Shown piece by piece: positions 11,762-22,261 of a stretch of DNA of 64,000 nt. Each line of letters begins with the position of its first letter. Positions within the stretch are counted from its first letter, which is position 1. The DNA is from Streptomyces sp. V3I8 (GTDB lineage Bacteria > Actinomycetota > Actinomycetes > Streptomycetales > Streptomycetaceae): positions 2,914,001 through 2,978,000 of the forward strand of contig NZ_JAUSZL010000002.1 of the NCBI RefSeq assembly GCF_030817535.1, in the 5' to 3' direction. The translations under genes and the position numbers were made by a program. The notes under the pieces are model-generated. The model searched no databases and was not told the DNA's origin. It saw nothing but the letters and a program-made list of their open reading frames with translations.

Positions 11762-12603
11762 GGCATCGCCCTGCGGGCGGTGGCGAACCGCGGCCGGTTG
11801 TTGAGGTCGGGGTGGTCGGCGGCATCCGCCCAGCCCCGCTCCTCGGTGAAGATCCACGGCACCTGACCGCCCTGGGTGTCGGCGTGCTCGACGACGACGA
11901 CACCGCCGGGACGCAGCAGCCGGTGCGCGGTGCGCTCCAGACCGCGGATCAGGTCGAGGCCGTCCTCCCCCGAGAACAGGGAGAGTTCGGGATCGTAGTC
12001 CCGGGCCTCCGGAGCGACGTACTCCCATTCCGTGAGCGGGATGTACGGCGGGTTGGTGATGACGAGGTCCACCTGGCCGTCGAGGTCCGGGAAGGCGTCC
12101 AGGGCGTTCCCCTGGCGCAGGTCGACCCGTGACCCCTCGACGTTCTTGCGGGTCCACCGCAGGGCGTCCTCGGACAGCTCCACGGCGTGCACGCGCGAGC
12201 GCGGCACCTCCTGGGCGAGGGCGAGCGCGATGGCGCCCGAGCCGGTGCACAGGTCGACGATGAGCGGCTCCACGACGTCCATCGCGCGGACGGCGTCTAT
12301 GGCCCAGCCGACCACGGACTCGGTCTCCGGCCGGGGCACGAAGACACCCGGCCCGACCTGCAGTTCCAGGTAGCGGAAGTAGGCCCGTCCGGTGATGTGC
12401 TGGAGCGGCTCGCGCGCCTCGCGGCGCGCGGTCACCTCCCAGTACCGGGCGTCGAAGTCCGTGTCCTCGACGGTGTGCAGCTCGCCCCGTTTCACGCCGT
12501 GCACGAACGCGGCGAGCTCCTCGGCGTCGTTGCGCGGCGAGGGCACGCCGGCGTCGGCCAGCCGCTGGGTGGCCTGGGCCACTTCCGCGAGCAGCAGGTT
12601 CAC
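11758..12603 (-). CDS. prmC: peptide chain release factor N5-glutamine methyltransferase
   Basis: SAM-dependent methyltransferase that modifies the glutamine of the GGQ motif in RF1/RF2, raising release activity. It is 281 residues from the GTG at 12603 (VNLLLAEVAQA), with GGAGG about 6 nt upstream. An N-terminal helical substrate-binding domain is followed by the Rossmann SAM site VDLCTGSGAIALALA and the catalytic NPPY (VITNPPYIPL). Directly downstream of its substrate gene prfA (65-bp gap), the usual bacterial pairing. Confidence 0.95.
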   Translation of the reverse strand: MNLLLAEVAQATQRLADAGVPSPRNDAEELAAFVHGVKRGELHTVEDTDFDARYWEVTARREAREPLQHITGRAYFRYLELQVGPGVFVPRPETESVVGWAIDAVRAMDVVEPLIVDLCTGSGAIALALAQEVPRSRVHAVELSEDALRWTRKNVEGSRVDLRQGNALDAFPDLDGQVDLVITNPPYIPLTEWEYVAPEARDYDPELSLFSGEDGLDLIRGLERTAHRLLRPGGVVVVEHADTQGGQVPWIFTEERGWADAADHPDLNNRPRFATARRAMP

Positions 12604-12668
12604 GCGTCCTCCGGGCTGAGCTGTTGTCCGTCGTACGGATGGGTGGTACGGCCGTGCGGGTACGTGCC

Positions 12669-13745
12669 TCAGGCCGCGGCGAGCTTGGCCGCCGAGTCGG
12701 CGTCCACGCATGCCTGGATCACCGCGTCGAGGTCACCGTCGAGGACCTGGTCCAGGTTGTACGACTTGAAGCCGACGCGGTGGTCCGAGATGCGGTTCTC
12801 CGGGAAGTTGTAGGTACGGATCTTCTCGGAGCGGTCCACGGTGCGGACCTGGCTGCGGCGGGCGTCCGCGGCCTTGCTCTCCGCCTCCTCCTGCGCCGCG
12901 GCGAGGAGCCTGGAGCGCAGGATACGCATCGCCTGCTCCTTGTTCTGCAGCTGGCTCTTCTCGTTCTGGCAGGAGGCGACGACTCCGGTGGGAACGTGGG
13001 TGATGCGCACCGCGGAGTCGGTGGTGTTGACGGACTGGCCGCCCGGCCCGGAGGAACGGTAGACGTCGATCCGCAGGTCGTTCGCGTGGATCTCGACGTC
13101 GACCTCCTCGGCCTCGGGCGTGACCAGCACACCGGCGGCGGAGGTGTGGATACGGCCCTGCGACTCGGTCGAGGGCACCCGCTGCACGCGGTGCACCCCG
13201 CCCTCGTACTTCAGGCGCGCCCAGACGCCCTGGCCGGGCTCGGTGGCGCCCTGGCCGCCCTTGGTCTTCACGGCGACCTGGACGTCCTTGTAGCCGCCCA
13301 GCTCGGACTCGGTGGCGTCGATGATCTCGGTCTTCCAGCCGACGCGCTCGGCGTACCGCAGGTACATGCGCAGCAGGTCGCCGGCGAACAGCGCCGACTC
13401 GTCGCCGCCCGCGCCCGCCTTGACCTCGAGGATGACGTCCTTGTCGTCGCTGGGGTCGCGCGGGACGAGCAGCAGCCGGAGCTTCTCGGTGAGCTCCTCG
13501 CGCTGCTTCTCCAGGTCCTTGACCTCCGCGGCGAAGTCGGGGTCGTCGACGGCGAACTCCTTCGCCGTCCCGATGTCGTCCCCGGTCTGCTTCCAGGAGC
13601 GGTACGTCGCGACGATCGGGGTCAGCTCCGCATAGCGCTTGTTGAGCTTGCGCGCGTTGGCCTGGTCGGCGTGGACCGACGGGTCAGCGAGCTTCTTCTC
13701 CAGATCGGCGTGCTCGCCGATCAGTTCCTCGACCGCCTCGAACAT
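12669..13745 (-). CDS. prfA: peptide chain release factor 1
   Basis: Recognises UAA and UAG stop codons and triggers peptide release. It is 358 residues from the ATG at 13745 ([18 protein letters not shown]). The GGQ catalytic motif is in [17 protein letters not shown]. The stop-codon reading motif appears as PST ([15 protein letters not shown]), the RF1-type tripeptide, not the RF2 SPF. A longer upstream reading frame lacks homology. It is followed by prmC, which methylates its GGQ glutamine. Confidence 0.97.
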   Translation of the reverse strand: MFEAVEELIGEHADLEKKLADPSVHADQANARKLNKRYAELTPIVATYRSWKQTGDDIGTAKEFAVDDPDFAAEVKDLEKQREELTEKLRLLLVPRDPSDDKDVILEVKAGAGGDESALFAGDLLRMYLRYAERVGWKTEIIDATESELGGYKDVQVAVKTKGGQGATEPGQGVWARLKYEGGVHRVQRVPSTESQGRIHTSAAGVLVTPEAEEVDVEIHANDLRIDVYRSSGPGGQSVNTTDSAVRITHVPTGVVASCQNEKSQLQNKEQAMRILRSRLLAAAQEEAESKAADARRSQVRTVDRSEKIRTYNFPENRISDHRVGFKSYNLDQVLDGDLDAVIQACVDADSAAKLAAA

Positions 13746-13875
13746 CTCCGGCTCCAATGGACTGCCGCCCGGCACCGTCGCGGGTCCGGGGGCGTAGGTA
13801 CGGCGTGGGGGTTCCCCGCTCGATCGAAGACGAGAGCCGGGGAGGGGGCTGCTGCGGGGAAGTGCTGCACCGCAA

Positions 13876-13923
13876 AGCGCCGGTCCCGGCACCCCCTGGT
13901 CGGAGGCGACGGAGACCGGCGCT
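13876..13923 (-). terminator. terminator-like hairpin after rpmE
   Basis: AGCGCCGGTC and GACCGGCGCT form a perfect 10-bp stem around a 28-nt GC-rich loop, starting 10 bp past the rpmE stop. No U-run follows. It lies in the 187-bp rpmE-prfA spacer and may be an attenuating or processing site. Confidence 0.5.
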
Positions 13924-13932
13924 GTGAGGTCG

Positions 13933-14154
13933 CTACTTCTTGGCGGCCGCGGCCTTGCCGAAGCGGGCCTCGAAGCGGGCCACGCGGCCACCGGTGTCGA
14001 GGATCTTCTGCTTGCCCGTGTAGAACGGGTGGCACTCGGAGCAGACCTCGGCGCGGACGGTGCCGCTGGAGATCGTGCTGCGGGTGGTGAACGACGCGCC
14101 ACAGGTGCAGCTGACCTGCGTCTCGACGTACTCGGGGTGGATGTCGCGCTTCAA
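13933..14154 (-). CDS. rpmE: 50S ribosomal protein L31, zinc-binding type
   Basis: Ribosomal protein L31, 73 residues from a TTG at 14154 ([13 protein letters not shown]); AGGAG lies 5 nt upstream and no ATG is available at the family start. Four cysteines are present as C-x-C (SCTCGASF) and C-x-x-C (EVCSECHPF), so this is the zinc-containing form. Streptomyces usually also carry a Zur-repressed cysteine-free paralogue elsewhere. Confidence 0.96.
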   Translation of the reverse strand: MKRDIHPEYVETQVSCTCGASFTTRSTISSGTVRAEVCSECHPFYTGKQKILDTGGRVARFEARFGKAAAAKK

Positions 14155-14376
14155 GGTGTCTCCTAGTTTCGGGAGGGCTCCGGGTCGCTGCCGCGGGATG
14201 CGGGGGCGTGAACCGGGGCCGACTGTCCAGTCTGCCAGGACTGGTGCCATCTCCCCAAACCGAGGAAGACCCCCGCCTATTCCCGGCCCCGGAACCGCCC
14301 CCCGTCAGGCACAGGAGCCGCACCCCGTCAGACGCAGGGACCGCGTCCCGTCAGCCCCAGGGACCGCGCCCCGTCA

Positions 14377-14402
14377 GGGGCGCGGGGAACTGCGCGACCA
14401 GC
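14377..14402 (+). repeat. dispersed intergenic repeat, copy 1 (in the 14155-14495 gap)
   Basis: GGGGCGCGGGGAACTGCGCG followed by ACCA. The same core occurs at 46194, 48630 and 55816, and as eight reverse-oriented variants in the array at 36.9-37.5 kb. Here it sits in the 341-bp spacer between the LCP gene stop and rpmE start, preceded by degenerate CCCCGTCAG repeats (about 14300-14376) that form a CCCC/GGGG mini-stem. No gene is seen in the spacer. Confidence 0.7.
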
Positions 14403-14495
14403 CACGACGCACCCGCACCCGCATCCGCATCCGCGGTACGAGGCACCCGCCCCCGGGCCGCAGCCCCACCGTGGGGGCTCACCGAGGGGCGCTCG

Positions 14496-15608
14496 TCACG
14501 AAGTGACGACGCCCTTCGCATCGCCCGTCGCCGTGTCCTTGGTCGCCGACCCCGGAATCGGACGGTCGTCCTTCAGCGCGTTCCAGACCGCTTCGGCCTT
14601 GTCCTTCTCCATCAGAACGCGGTTGCCGTCCGCCGGGTCGTACCGGACCGGCATCGTGACCATGTTCATCCGCGACGAGCCGATCCCCTTGAGCCCGTTG
14701 GCGAAGGAGGCCAGCTCCTTGACCGAGGCCAGGTCGGAGTCGGTGGTGACGGTCTCCGTCGCCGTGTCGGCCAGGTCGTACAGCTTCTTCGGGCTGCTCA
14801 GCAGCCCGATCTGCTCGACCTGCTCGGCCAGGGCCTTGATGAACGCCTGCTGGAGCTGGATGCGGCCGAGGTCGGAGCCGTCGCCGACACCGTGCCGCGT
14901 ACGGACCAGGCCGAGCGCCTGCTTGCCGGTCAGCCGGTGTGTGCCGGCCTCCAGGTCGAGGTGGCTCTCCTTGTCCTCGATGTCCTTCGTCGTGGTGACC
15001 TCGACGCCGCCGAGGTCGTCGATCAGCTTCCGGAAACCGCTGAAGTCGACCTCGACGTAGTGGTCCATGCGGATGCCGGTCATCGACTCGACGGTCTTCA
15101 CCGCGCAGGCGGCGCCGCCCGTGGTGTACGCCGAGTTGAACATCGCGAACGACGAGGCGTCGTGCGTGACGCCCTCGCTGTCGGTGCACTCGGGCCGGGG
15201 GACGAGGGTGTCGCGGGGTATGGAGACCACGGCGGCCTTCTTGTGGCCCTCGTAGACGTGCACGATCATCGCGGTGTCCGAGCGGGCACTGCCGTCGTCG
15301 GCACCGCCGCCCAGCTTCTTGTTGCCGCCGGAGCGGGTGTCGGAGCCCAGTACGAGGATGTCCTGCGAGCCGTTGTCGACGTCCAGGGGCCGGTCGGTGC
15401 CGAGGGCCTGGTCGATGTCGACGCTCTTGATGTTGTCGTTCAGGTTGACGTACATGTACCCGAGACCGGTGCCGCCCAGCGCGAGGACGCCCGCCGCCGA
15501 CCAGGCCGTGACCAGGAGCGCCTTGCGGCGTCCGCTGCGCGGCCCGCGGGGGCCCGGGGTCCCGGCTTCCGGTGTGCTCTCGGGTTCGGACGTGCTCTCG
15601 GCGGACAT
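14496..15608 (-). CDS. LytR-CpsA-Psr (LCP) family protein
   Basis: Membrane-anchored phosphotransferase of the LCP family, which attaches teichoic acids or other glycopolymers from lipid carriers to peptidoglycan. It is 370 residues from the ATG at 15608 (GAGGAGCAC upstream). A Pro/Ser-rich cytoplasmic N-terminus is followed by one membrane helix at about residues 30-52, then the extracytoplasmic LCP domain with LVLGSDTRSG, RSDTAMIVHV, SIPRDTLVP and LVRTRHGVGDGSDLGRIQLQQ, the conserved Arg/Asp polyprenyl-phosphate-binding residues. It may act downstream of the WecA/TagO-type enzyme in the same block; that link is inferred. Confidence 0.92.
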   Translation of the reverse strand: MSAESTSEPESTPEAGTPGPRGPRSGRRKALLVTAWSAAGVLALGGTGLGYMYVNLNDNIKSVDIDQALGTDRPLDVDNGSQDILVLGSDTRSGGNKKLGGGADDGSARSDTAMIVHVYEGHKKAAVVSIPRDTLVPRPECTDSEGVTHDASSFAMFNSAYTTGGAACAVKTVESMTGIRMDHYVEVDFSGFRKLIDDLGGVEVTTTKDIEDKESHLDLEAGTHRLTGKQALGLVRTRHGVGDGSDLGRIQLQQAFIKALAEQVEQIGLLSSPKKLYDLADTATETVTTDSDLASVKELASFANGLKGIGSSRMNMVTMPVRYDPADGNRVLMEKDKAEAVWNALKDDRPIPGSATKDTATGDAKGVVTS

Positions 15609-15789
15609 GTGCTCCTCGGTCCTCGCTGGTTGTCCCGCTTACCCCCTGCGGTCGGGGTCAGGCGCGTTCGGGTGCCGTCGTCTTCGGGTGCCGTCATGTT
15701 CAGTGCCGTCGCGTCCGTGTCGGGACCCGTCCGTTCAGACGGTCCGGCCGGAGAAAGGGTTGCACGGCACGCCGTGTCACCTCGGCAAC

Positions 15790-15832
15790 GCGGAGGGCCG
15801 CCCCCTGAAATCCGATGGGGACGGCCCTCCGC
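15790..15832 (-). terminator. rho gene terminator hairpin
   Basis: GCGGAGGGCCG and CGGCCCTCCGC form an 11-bp stem, extended inward by CCCC/GGGG, within 26 bp of the rho stop. The strong stem at this position indicates transcription termination for rho before the LCP gene. Confidence 0.75.
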
Positions 15833-15857
15833 GGTACCGGCTGCGCCGGCGGTGACG

Positions 15858-17969
15858 TCAGTCGTTGCCGTTGCCCGGCATCGGCGTCGTCTTCTGGATC
15901 TGCAGCAGGAACTCGGCGTTCGACTTCGTCTGCTTCATCTTGTCGAGCAGCAGCTCGATCGCCTGCTGCTGGTCGAGCGCGTGCAGCACGCGGCGCAGTT
16001 TCCAGGTGATGGCGAGCTCGTCGCTGCCGAGCAGGAGCTCTTCCTTACGGGTACCGGACGCGTCCACGTCCACCGCCGGGAAGACGCGCTTGTCGGCGAG
16101 CTTGCGGTCGAGCTTGAGCTCCGCGTTGCCGGTGCCCTTGAACTCCTCGAAGATGACCTCGTCCATGCGCGAGCCGGTGTCGACCAGCGCGGTGGCCAGG
16201 ATCGTCAGCGAACCGCCGTCCTCGATGTTGCGCGCGGCACCGAAGAAGCGCTTCGGCGGGTACAGCGCGGTCGAGTCGACACCACCGGACAGGATGCGGC
16301 CGGAGGCCGGGGCCGCCAGGTTGTACGCACGGCCCAGACGCGTGATCGAGTCGAGCAGCACGACGACGTCGTGGCCCAGCTCCACCAGGCGCTTGGCACG
16401 CTCGATGGCGAGCTCGGCGACCGTGGTGTGGTCCTCGGCGGGGCGGTCGAAGGTCGAGGAGATGACCTCGCCCTTCACCGACCGCTGCATGTCGGTGACC
16501 TCTTCCGGACGCTCGTCGACCAGGACGACCATCAGGTGGCACTCGGGGTTGTTGTGCGTGATCGCGTTGGCGATCGCCTGCATGATCATGGTCTTGCCGG
16601 TCTTCGGCGGGGCCACGATCAGACCGCGCTGGCCCTTGCCGATGGGTGCGACGAGGTCGATGATGCGGGTCGTCAGCACGCCCGGGTCGGTCTCCAGACG
16701 GAGCCGGTCCTGCGGGTAGAGCGGCGTCAGCTTGTTGAACTCCGGGCGTCCGCGCCCGGATTCGGCCGCCATGCCGTTCGCCGAGTCGAGGCGGACGAGC
16801 GCGTTGAACTTCTCGCGGCGCTCGCCGTCCTTGGGCTGCCGGACGGCGCCGGTGACGTGGTCACCCTTGCGCAGGCCGTTCTTGCGGACCTGGGCCAGTG
16901 ACACGTACACGTCGTTCGGGCCGGGCAGGTAGCCCGACGTACGGATGAACGCGTAGTTGTCCAGGATGTCCAGGATGCCCGCGACGGGGATCAGTACGTC
17001 GTCGTCGGCGACCTGCGGCTCGTTGGGGCCGAACTCCTCGCGCCCACGGCGGCCGCGGCGGTCCCGGTAACGACCGCGGCGGCCGCGGCGGCCACCCTCG
17101 AAGTCGTCGTCGTCCTGCGGGCCGTTGTCGCGCTGCCGGTCCTGGCGGTCCTGACGGCCGCCGCCCTGCTGGCGGTCCTGGCGGTCCTGCCGGTCCTGGC
17201 GCTGCTGGCCGGCGCCCTGGCCGCCCTGGCTGCCGCTCTGGCCACCCTGACCGCCCTGCGGCTCGTCGCCCTTGGCGCCGCGGCGGTCGCGGTCACGGCC
17301 CCCGCGGTCACGGTCGCCCCGGTCGCCCCGGTCGCCACGGTCACGGCGGTCGCGGCGGCCCTGACGGCCCTCGGCTCCGCCGTCCTGGCCGTCGCCCTTG
17401 GGCTCGCCCTGGGACTGCGCGGCCGGCTCGGTCCTCGGCTCGCTCCTCACCTCGGCGGTGACCGTCTCGGGGCTGCCCGCCTCGGCGGTGGCGCGACGCC
17501 GGCGGCGCTCGGCCGGGGCGTCCTCGTCCTCGCTCGTCCGGGACGGGGCACCGGCGGGCTGGCCGGGGATCTCGATCTGCTGCTGGGCGACGGCCTTCTC
17601 GGCCTTGGCCTGCGCCTTCTCCTCGGCGGGAGAGGCGGCCTCGTCACCCGTACGGGCCTTCGAGGTGGCGCGGCGCTTGGGCTTCGTCTCGGTGACGTCC
17701 CCGGCGGCGGCCGCGGCCTTGGCCGAAGTGCCCCCTCCGCCCTGCGCCTCCTTGATGACCTCGATCAGCTGGCTCTTGCGCATCCGCGCGGTGCCCCTGA
17801 TGCCGAGGCCGGATGCGACCTGCTGCAACTCGGCCAGCACCATGCCCTCGAGGCCGGTACCGCGGCGCCGACGGGAGCCGGCACCGGTGGCAGGCGCGGA
17901 GGCGTCCGTGGCGGGCGCGGCAGCGGTCTCCTCGACACGTGCGCCCATCAGATCGGTGGTGTCGCTCAC
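15858..17969 (-). CDS. rho: transcription termination factor Rho
   Basis: Hexameric RNA-dependent ATPase that terminates transcription. It is 703 residues from the GTG at 17969 ([22 protein letters not shown] upstream). The Rho_N domain is at about residues 38-76. A large low-complexity insert (about 80-315) is rich in Arg, Asp, Gly and Gln with RGD and RQD repeats, typical of actinobacterial Rho and probably an extra RNA contact surface. The RNA-binding fold follows (about 325-400), then Walker A APPKTGKT (453-460) and the Walker B region ending VVVLLD (Asp540). Monocistronic by its terminator and long leader. Confidence 0.97.
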   Translation of the reverse strand: MSDTTDLMGARVEETAAAPATDASAPATGAGSRRRRGTGLEGMVLAELQQVASGLGIRGTARMRKSQLIEVIKEAQGGGGTSAKAAAAAGDVTETKPKRRATSKARTGDEAASPAEEKAQAKAEKAVAQQQIEIPGQPAGAPSRTSEDEDAPAERRRRRATAEAGSPETVTAEVRSEPRTEPAAQSQGEPKGDGQDGGAEGRQGRRDRRDRGDRGDRGDRDRGGRDRDRRGAKGDEPQGGQGGQSGSQGGQGAGQQRQDRQDRQDRQQGGGRQDRQDRQRDNGPQDDDDFEGGRRGRRGRYRDRRGRRGREEFGPNEPQVADDDVLIPVAGILDILDNYAFIRTSGYLPGPNDVYVSLAQVRKNGLRKGDHVTGAVRQPKDGERREKFNALVRLDSANGMAAESGRGRPEFNKLTPLYPQDRLRLETDPGVLTTRIIDLVAPIGKGQRGLIVAPPKTGKTMIMQAIANAITHNNPECHLMVVLVDERPEEVTDMQRSVKGEVISSTFDRPAEDHTTVAELAIERAKRLVELGHDVVVLLDSITRLGRAYNLAAPASGRILSGGVDSTALYPPKRFFGAARNIEDGGSLTILATALVDTGSRMDEVIFEEFKGTGNAELKLDRKLADKRVFPAVDVDASGTRKEELLLGSDELAITWKLRRVLHALDQQQAIELLLDKMKQTKSNAEFLLQIQKTTPMPGNGND

Positions 17970-18364
17970 GAAGGGTCCTTCCCTGGAGCGGACGTCGGCC
18001 TGTCTGGCTCGGCGACCGGTTGTGCTGTCCGACAGTGGTCCGTCATGTATGGACCGTGCCGGGGCGGTGGTCCGCCAAAAGGCGGAGGGAATTTCTGGGA
18101 TGACGTTTCCCGGGGCCATGGACCTGAGGTGCTGTGTCCATCGGCTCGTTCACGCCGGTTCCGGAGCATGCTCAACACCGCTCAGCGCATAGCACCCAAT
18201 GCGTGACGCAAAGCAGTTTGGGGGGCTCCCGGAAGAATGGTTGTCCCGGACGGGGACGTGAAGCACCTCGCCATGGTGGGGTCGGGTGCAGACTTGAGGT
18301 TAACACTACCGGATCCAACAAACATTCCCCCTCTCGAAATCCGGCGACCGGGTCGGCGACCGGG
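17970..18364 (-). other. rho upstream region without a gene
   Basis: 395 bp between thrB and rho. It should hold the rho promoter and leader. An AT-richer stretch at about 18295-18345 is the likeliest promoter zone. CGACCGGGTCGG is tandemly duplicated at about 18346-18366. No confident promoter hexamers or coding region found. Confidence 0.35.
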
Positions 18365-19282
18365 TCATGGAGCAAGCGGCAGCACGCTCGCTCCGGTGGC
18401 GTCGAGGGCCAGCCGGTTGGCTGCCCAGCCCTCGCCCGCCAGTCGTGCGACCTTGTCGGCCGCGGCCTCGTCGGCGAGCGCGAGCACGGTGGGCCCGGCG
18501 CCGGAGATGACCGCGGGGATCCCGTCGGCCCGCAGCCGCTCCACCAGCGCCGCGCTCTCCGGCATGGCCGGGGCGCGGTACTCCTGGTGCAGCCGGTCCT
18601 CGGTGGCGGCCAGCAGCAGCTCGGGGCGCCTGGTCAGCGCCTCGACGAGCAGTGCGGCGCGGCCCGCGTTGGTGGCGGCGTCGACGTGCGGGACGGTGCG
18701 CGGGAGCAGTCCGCGGGCGGTCTCCGTGAGCACGGCCTTGCCGGGTACGAAGACCACCGGGACCACGGAGGGGGCGGGGTCCATCCTGATGGCGCGGGCC
18801 GCCCCGCTCTCCAGCCAGGAGAGGGTGAATCCGCCGAGCAGACAGGCCGCGACGTTGTCGGGGTGTCCCTCGATCTCGGTGGCGAGCTCCAGGAGCGCGG
18901 TGTCGTCGAGCCTGCTGTCACCGCCTATGGTCACGGCGCGCGCGGCCACGATGCCGGCGCAGATCGCGGCGGACGAGGAGCCGAGGCCGCGGCCGTGCGG
19001 GATGCGGTTCGCGCAGACGATCTCGAGGCCGCGCGGCTGCCCGCCCAGCAGGTCGAAAGCGGTGCGCAGGGAGCGTACGAGGAGGTGGCGCTCGTCACGC
19101 GGGAGGGTCTCGCTCCCCTCGCCCGCGATGTCGATGTTCAGCCCGGAGTCGGCCACCCGGACGACCACGTCGTCGTACAGCCCCAGTGACAGACCGAGGG
19201 CGTCGAAGCCCGGGCCGAGGTTGGCGCTGGTGGCGGGGACGCGCACCCGGACGGCGGCGGCGCGGAACGCGGGACCGGCCAT
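18365..19282 (-). CDS. thrB: homoserine kinase
   Basis: GHMP-family kinase converting homoserine to O-phosphohomoserine in threonine synthesis. It is 305 residues from the ATG at 19282 (MAGPAFRAAAVRVRVPATSANLGPG). The ATP-binding GHMP motif reads HGRGLGSSSAAICAGIVAA and the C-terminal glycine-rich motif reads AVISGAGPTVLALA. It follows thrC after a 418-bp GC-rich spacer, so the pathway order is hom-thrC-thrB. Confidence 0.96.
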   Translation of the reverse strand: MAGPAFRAAAVRVRVPATSANLGPGFDALGLSLGLYDDVVVRVADSGLNIDIAGEGSETLPRDERHLLVRSLRTAFDLLGGQPRGLEIVCANRIPHGRGLGSSSAAICAGIVAARAVTIGGDSRLDDTALLELATEIEGHPDNVAACLLGGFTLSWLESGAARAIRMDPAPSVVPVVFVPGKAVLTETARGLLPRTVPHVDAATNAGRAALLVEALTRRPELLLAATEDRLHQEYRAPAMPESAALVERLRADGIPAVISGAGPTVLALADEAAADKVARLAGEGWAANRLALDATGASVLPLAP

Positions 19283-19663
19283 CGCTCGATGACTCTCCTT
19301 GAGCTTGAACTGCGAGATTCTCGAAAATCCTGCGAGACGTACGGAGAATGCGGAAGACCCGGAGGCCGCAGGGACGGCGCGGCACCGCGGCATATGCGGC
19401 GGGCGGGTTCGGTACAGCTTATCGAAGGAAGGTTCCGTGGCGACATAGGGCGCACAAGAGGCGCACGATGCGTGTCGTAAGCCCCTTGTGCACCCCCTGT
19501 CGGGGCCTTCGCCGGCTGCCCCGTCGGACCTCGCCGGCTGCCCTGCCGGCCGCCTTCCCGGGCTCCCCACCAGGTGGTGTCCGTCGAGGGGCACCCTGCC
19601 GGGTGACGTCTCGCCGGCGAGCGCCCTGCCGAGGGGCGCCCGCCGGACGGTGCTTCGACGGAC

Positions 19664-19693
19664 GGCGTCCCGGCGGGTGGCGTCCCGGCGGGT
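19664..19693. repeat. 15-bp tandem duplication in the thrC-thrB spacer
   Basis: GGCGTCCCGGCGGGT occurs twice in tandem with a partial third copy. It lies in the 418-bp spacer (19283-19700), whose left half is degenerate Gly/Pro-like CCGG repeats. No gene or clear terminator is visible there; a thrB promoter may lie near 19390-19480, where base composition is more even. Confidence 0.6.
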
Positions 19694-19700
19694 GGTGCGG

Positions 19701-20759
19701 TTACGCCAGTCCGAGGCGCTCGGCGGCCGTGGCCGCGTCGACCGGGACGGTGACGGGCTGCGGAGCGCCCGCGACGGCCCAGTCGGGGTCCTTGAGGCCG
19801 TTCCCGGTCACCGTGCAGACGATGCGCTGCCCCGGGTCGACCTTGCCCTGCTCGGCGGCCTTGAGCAGACCGGCGACGGAGGCCGCGGAGGCCGGCTCGA
19901 CGAAGACACCCTCCTGCGCCGCCAACAGCCGGTAGGCACGCAGGATCTCACGGTCCGTCACCTCGTCGATGAAACCGCCCGACTCGTCCCGCGCGGCCAG
20001 CGCGAAGTTCCACGAGGCCGGGTTGCCGATGCGGATCGCGGTGGCGATCGTGGAGGGGTCCTTCACGACCTCGCCGCGCACGATGGGCGCGGACCCGGAG
20101 GCCTGGAAGCCCCACATCCGCGGGGTGCGCGCGGCGACCTTGTCGGCGGCGTACTCCGTGTACCCCTTCCAGTACGCGGTGATGTTGCCCGCGTTGCCCA
20201 CCGGGAGGACGTGGATGTCGGGGGCGTCGCCGAGCATGTCCACGATCTCGAAGGCGGCGGTCTTCTGGCCCTCGATACGCACCGGGTTCACCGAATTGAC
20301 CAGCGCCACCGGGTAGTTGTCGGAGAGGCTGCGCGCGAGCGTGAGGCAGTCGTCGAAGTTCCCGTCGACCTGGAGGATCTTCGCGCCGTGCACGAGGGCC
20401 TGGCCCATCTTGCCGAGCGCGATCTTGCCCTGCGGGACGAGGACGGCGCAGACCATCCCGGCCCGTACGGCGTAGGCGGCGGCCGACGCCGACGTGTTGC
20501 CGGTGGAGGCGCAGATGACGGCCTTCGCGCCCTCCTCCTTGGCCCGCGTGATGGCCATGGTCATGCCGCGGTCCTTGAAGGACCCGGTGGGGTTCGCGCC
20601 CTCGACCTTGAGGTGGACCTCGCAGCCCGTGCGCTCGGAGAGCACCTGCGCCGGCACGAGCGGCGTACCGCCCTCGCGCAGGGACACGACCTGCGTGGTG
20701 CCGGACACCGGCAGCCGGTCCCGGTACTCCTCGATGATTCCGCGCCACTGGTGGGTCAT
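19701..20759 (-). CDS. thrC: threonine synthase
   Basis: PLP enzyme converting O-phosphohomoserine to threonine. It is 352 residues with the PLP lysine Lys62 in [10 protein letters not shown] and the phosphate-binding loop [13 protein letters not shown]. It lies 6 bp after hom, so both are co-transcribed. Length and motifs match the short (class II type) threonine synthase of actinobacteria. Confidence 0.97.
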   Translation of the reverse strand: MTHQWRGIIEEYRDRLPVSGTTQVVSLREGGTPLVPAQVLSERTGCEVHLKVEGANPTGSFKDRGMTMAITRAKEEGAKAVICASTGNTSASAAAYAVRAGMVCAVLVPQGKIALGKMGQALVHGAKILQVDGNFDDCLTLARSLSDNYPVALVNSVNPVRIEGQKTAAFEIVDMLGDAPDIHVLPVGNAGNITAYWKGYTEYAADKVAARTPRMWGFQASGSAPIVRGEVVKDPSTIATAIRIGNPASWNFALAARDESGGFIDEVTDREILRAYRLLAAQEGVFVEPASAASVAGLLKAAEQGKVDPGQRIVCTVTGNGLKDPDWAVAGAPQPVTVPVDAATAAERLGLA

Positions 20760-20765
20760 TGCTGG

Positions 20766-22067
20766 TTACTCTCCTTCAACCCGCATGATGCTGGCGACAC
20801 CCCGCACGGTGTCGAGGTTGCGCAGCGCCTCGACGGTCCCCGTCAGGGACGCGTCGGACGCGCGGTGCGTGACGACGACGAGGGAGGCATCGCCGCCTCC
20901 GTCCTGCCGCCCTTGCTGGCGAACGGTGTCGATCGACACTCCGTGTTCGGCGAAGACGGTCGCCACCTGGGCGAGAACGCCCGGTTTGTCCGCCACGTCG
21001 AGGCTGATGTGGTAGCGGGTCACGACCTCGCCCATGGACGAGACGGGCAGCCGGGCGTACGCCGAGTCGCCGGGCCCGGTGGTGCCGCTGAGTTTGTTGC
21101 GGCAGACGGCGACGAGGTCGCCGAGGACGGCGGAGGCGGTCGGCGCGCCGCCGGCCCCCGGTCCGTAGAACATGAGCTGCCCGGCGGCGTCCGACTCGAC
21201 GAACACGGCGTTGTACGCGCCGCGCACGGAGGCGAGCGGATGGCTCAGCGGGATCATCGCGGGGTGCACCCGCGCGGTGACCGAGCCCCCGTCGGCGGCC
21301 CGCTCGCAGATGGCGAGGAGCTTGATGGTGCAGCCCATGGCCCGCGCCGAGGCGAAGTCGGCGGCGGTGACCTCCGTCATGCCCTCGCGGTACACGTCGT
21401 CGAGGCGCACGCGCGTGTGGAAGGCGATGCCGGCGAGGATGGCGGCCTTGGCGGCCGCGTCGAACCCCTCGACGTCGGCGGTCGGGTCGGCCTCCGCGTA
21501 CCCGAGGGCGGTGGCCTCGTCGAGGGCCTCCTGGTAGCCGGCGCCCGTCGAGTCCATCTTGTCGAGGATGAAGTTGGTGGTGCCGTTGACGATGCCGAGC
21601 ACCCGGTTGACCTTGTCGCCGGCGAGCGACTCGCGCAGCGGGCGGATCAGCGGGATGGCGCCGGCGACGGCGGCCTCGTAGTAGAGGTCCGCGTCGTGGT
21701 CGCCGGCCGTCGCGTGCAGGGCGGCGCCGTCCTGGGCGAGGAGCGCCTTGTTCGCGGAGACGACGGAGGCGCCGTGCTCGAAGGCGGTGGTGATGAGGGA
21801 GCGGGCGGGCTCGATGCCGCCGATGACCTCGACGACCACGTCGATGTCGCCCCGTTTCACCAGGGCGGTCGCATCGGTCGTGACCAGGGCGGGGTCGATG
21901 CCCTCACGCACCTTGCCGGGCCGCCGTACGGCCACACCGGCCAGCTCGACGGGGGCCCCGATGCGCGCGGCGAGGTCGTCGGCGTGCGTCGTCATGATGC
22001 GCGCCACCTCTGAGCCGACGACCCCACAGCCCAGCAGCGCCACCTTCAGCGGACGCGTACGCATCAT
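20766..22067 (-). CDS. hom: homoserine dehydrogenase with C-terminal ACT domain
   Basis: Reduces aspartate semialdehyde to homoserine with NAD(P)H at the branch toward threonine and methionine. It is 433 residues. The N-terminal Rossmann motif is LLGCGVVGSEVARI, catalytic-domain motifs are GIVNGTTNFILDKM and EADPTADVEGFDAAAK, and an ACT domain (about 355-430, YHISLDVADKPGVLAQVA) gives threonine feedback control in this family. Two adjacent ATGs (22067 and 22064) are possible; GAGG lies 4 and 7 nt upstream respectively. Confidence 0.97.
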   Translation of the reverse strand: MMRTRPLKVALLGCGVVGSEVARIMTTHADDLAARIGAPVELAGVAVRRPGKVREGIDPALVTTDATALVKRGDIDVVVEVIGGIEPARSLITTAFEHGASVVSANKALLAQDGAALHATAGDHDADLYYEAAVAGAIPLIRPLRESLAGDKVNRVLGIVNGTTNFILDKMDSTGAGYQEALDEATALGYAEADPTADVEGFDAAAKAAILAGIAFHTRVRLDDVYREGMTEVTAADFASARAMGCTIKLLAICERAADGGSVTARVHPAMIPLSHPLASVRGAYNAVFVESDAAGQLMFYGPGAGGAPTASAVLGDLVAVCRNKLSGTTGPGDSAYARLPVSSMGEVVTRYHISLDVADKPGVLAQVATVFAEHGVSIDTVRQQGRQDGGGDASLVVVTHRASDASLTGTVEALRNLDTVRGVASIMRVEGE

Positions 22068-22228
22068 CCGACCTCGTTTCCTCTTACCGTCACGGTGGGA
22101 CCAGTCTCACTCACCGGACGGGGGTTTCTGCCCCACGTCCGGATCGTGAGATGTCTATTTCATTTGCGCGGGGCCGGAAACAGGAGATCTTCCGCCCGCG
22201 CTCGTTCGATTCGCGCTCGTTCGCCGGC

Positions 22229-22260
22229 GTGCTGGTGCGCCGGTGTGCTGGTGCGCCGGC
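22229..22260. repeat. 16-bp tandem repeat after lysA
   Basis: GTGCTGGTGCGCCGGT is followed directly by a copy ending in C, inside the 194-bp lysA-hom spacer and ending two bases from the lysA stop. Flanking GCCGGCG/CGCCGGC can pair across the repeat, so it could also fold as a terminator-like stem. Confidence 0.55.
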
Positions 22261-22261
22261 G

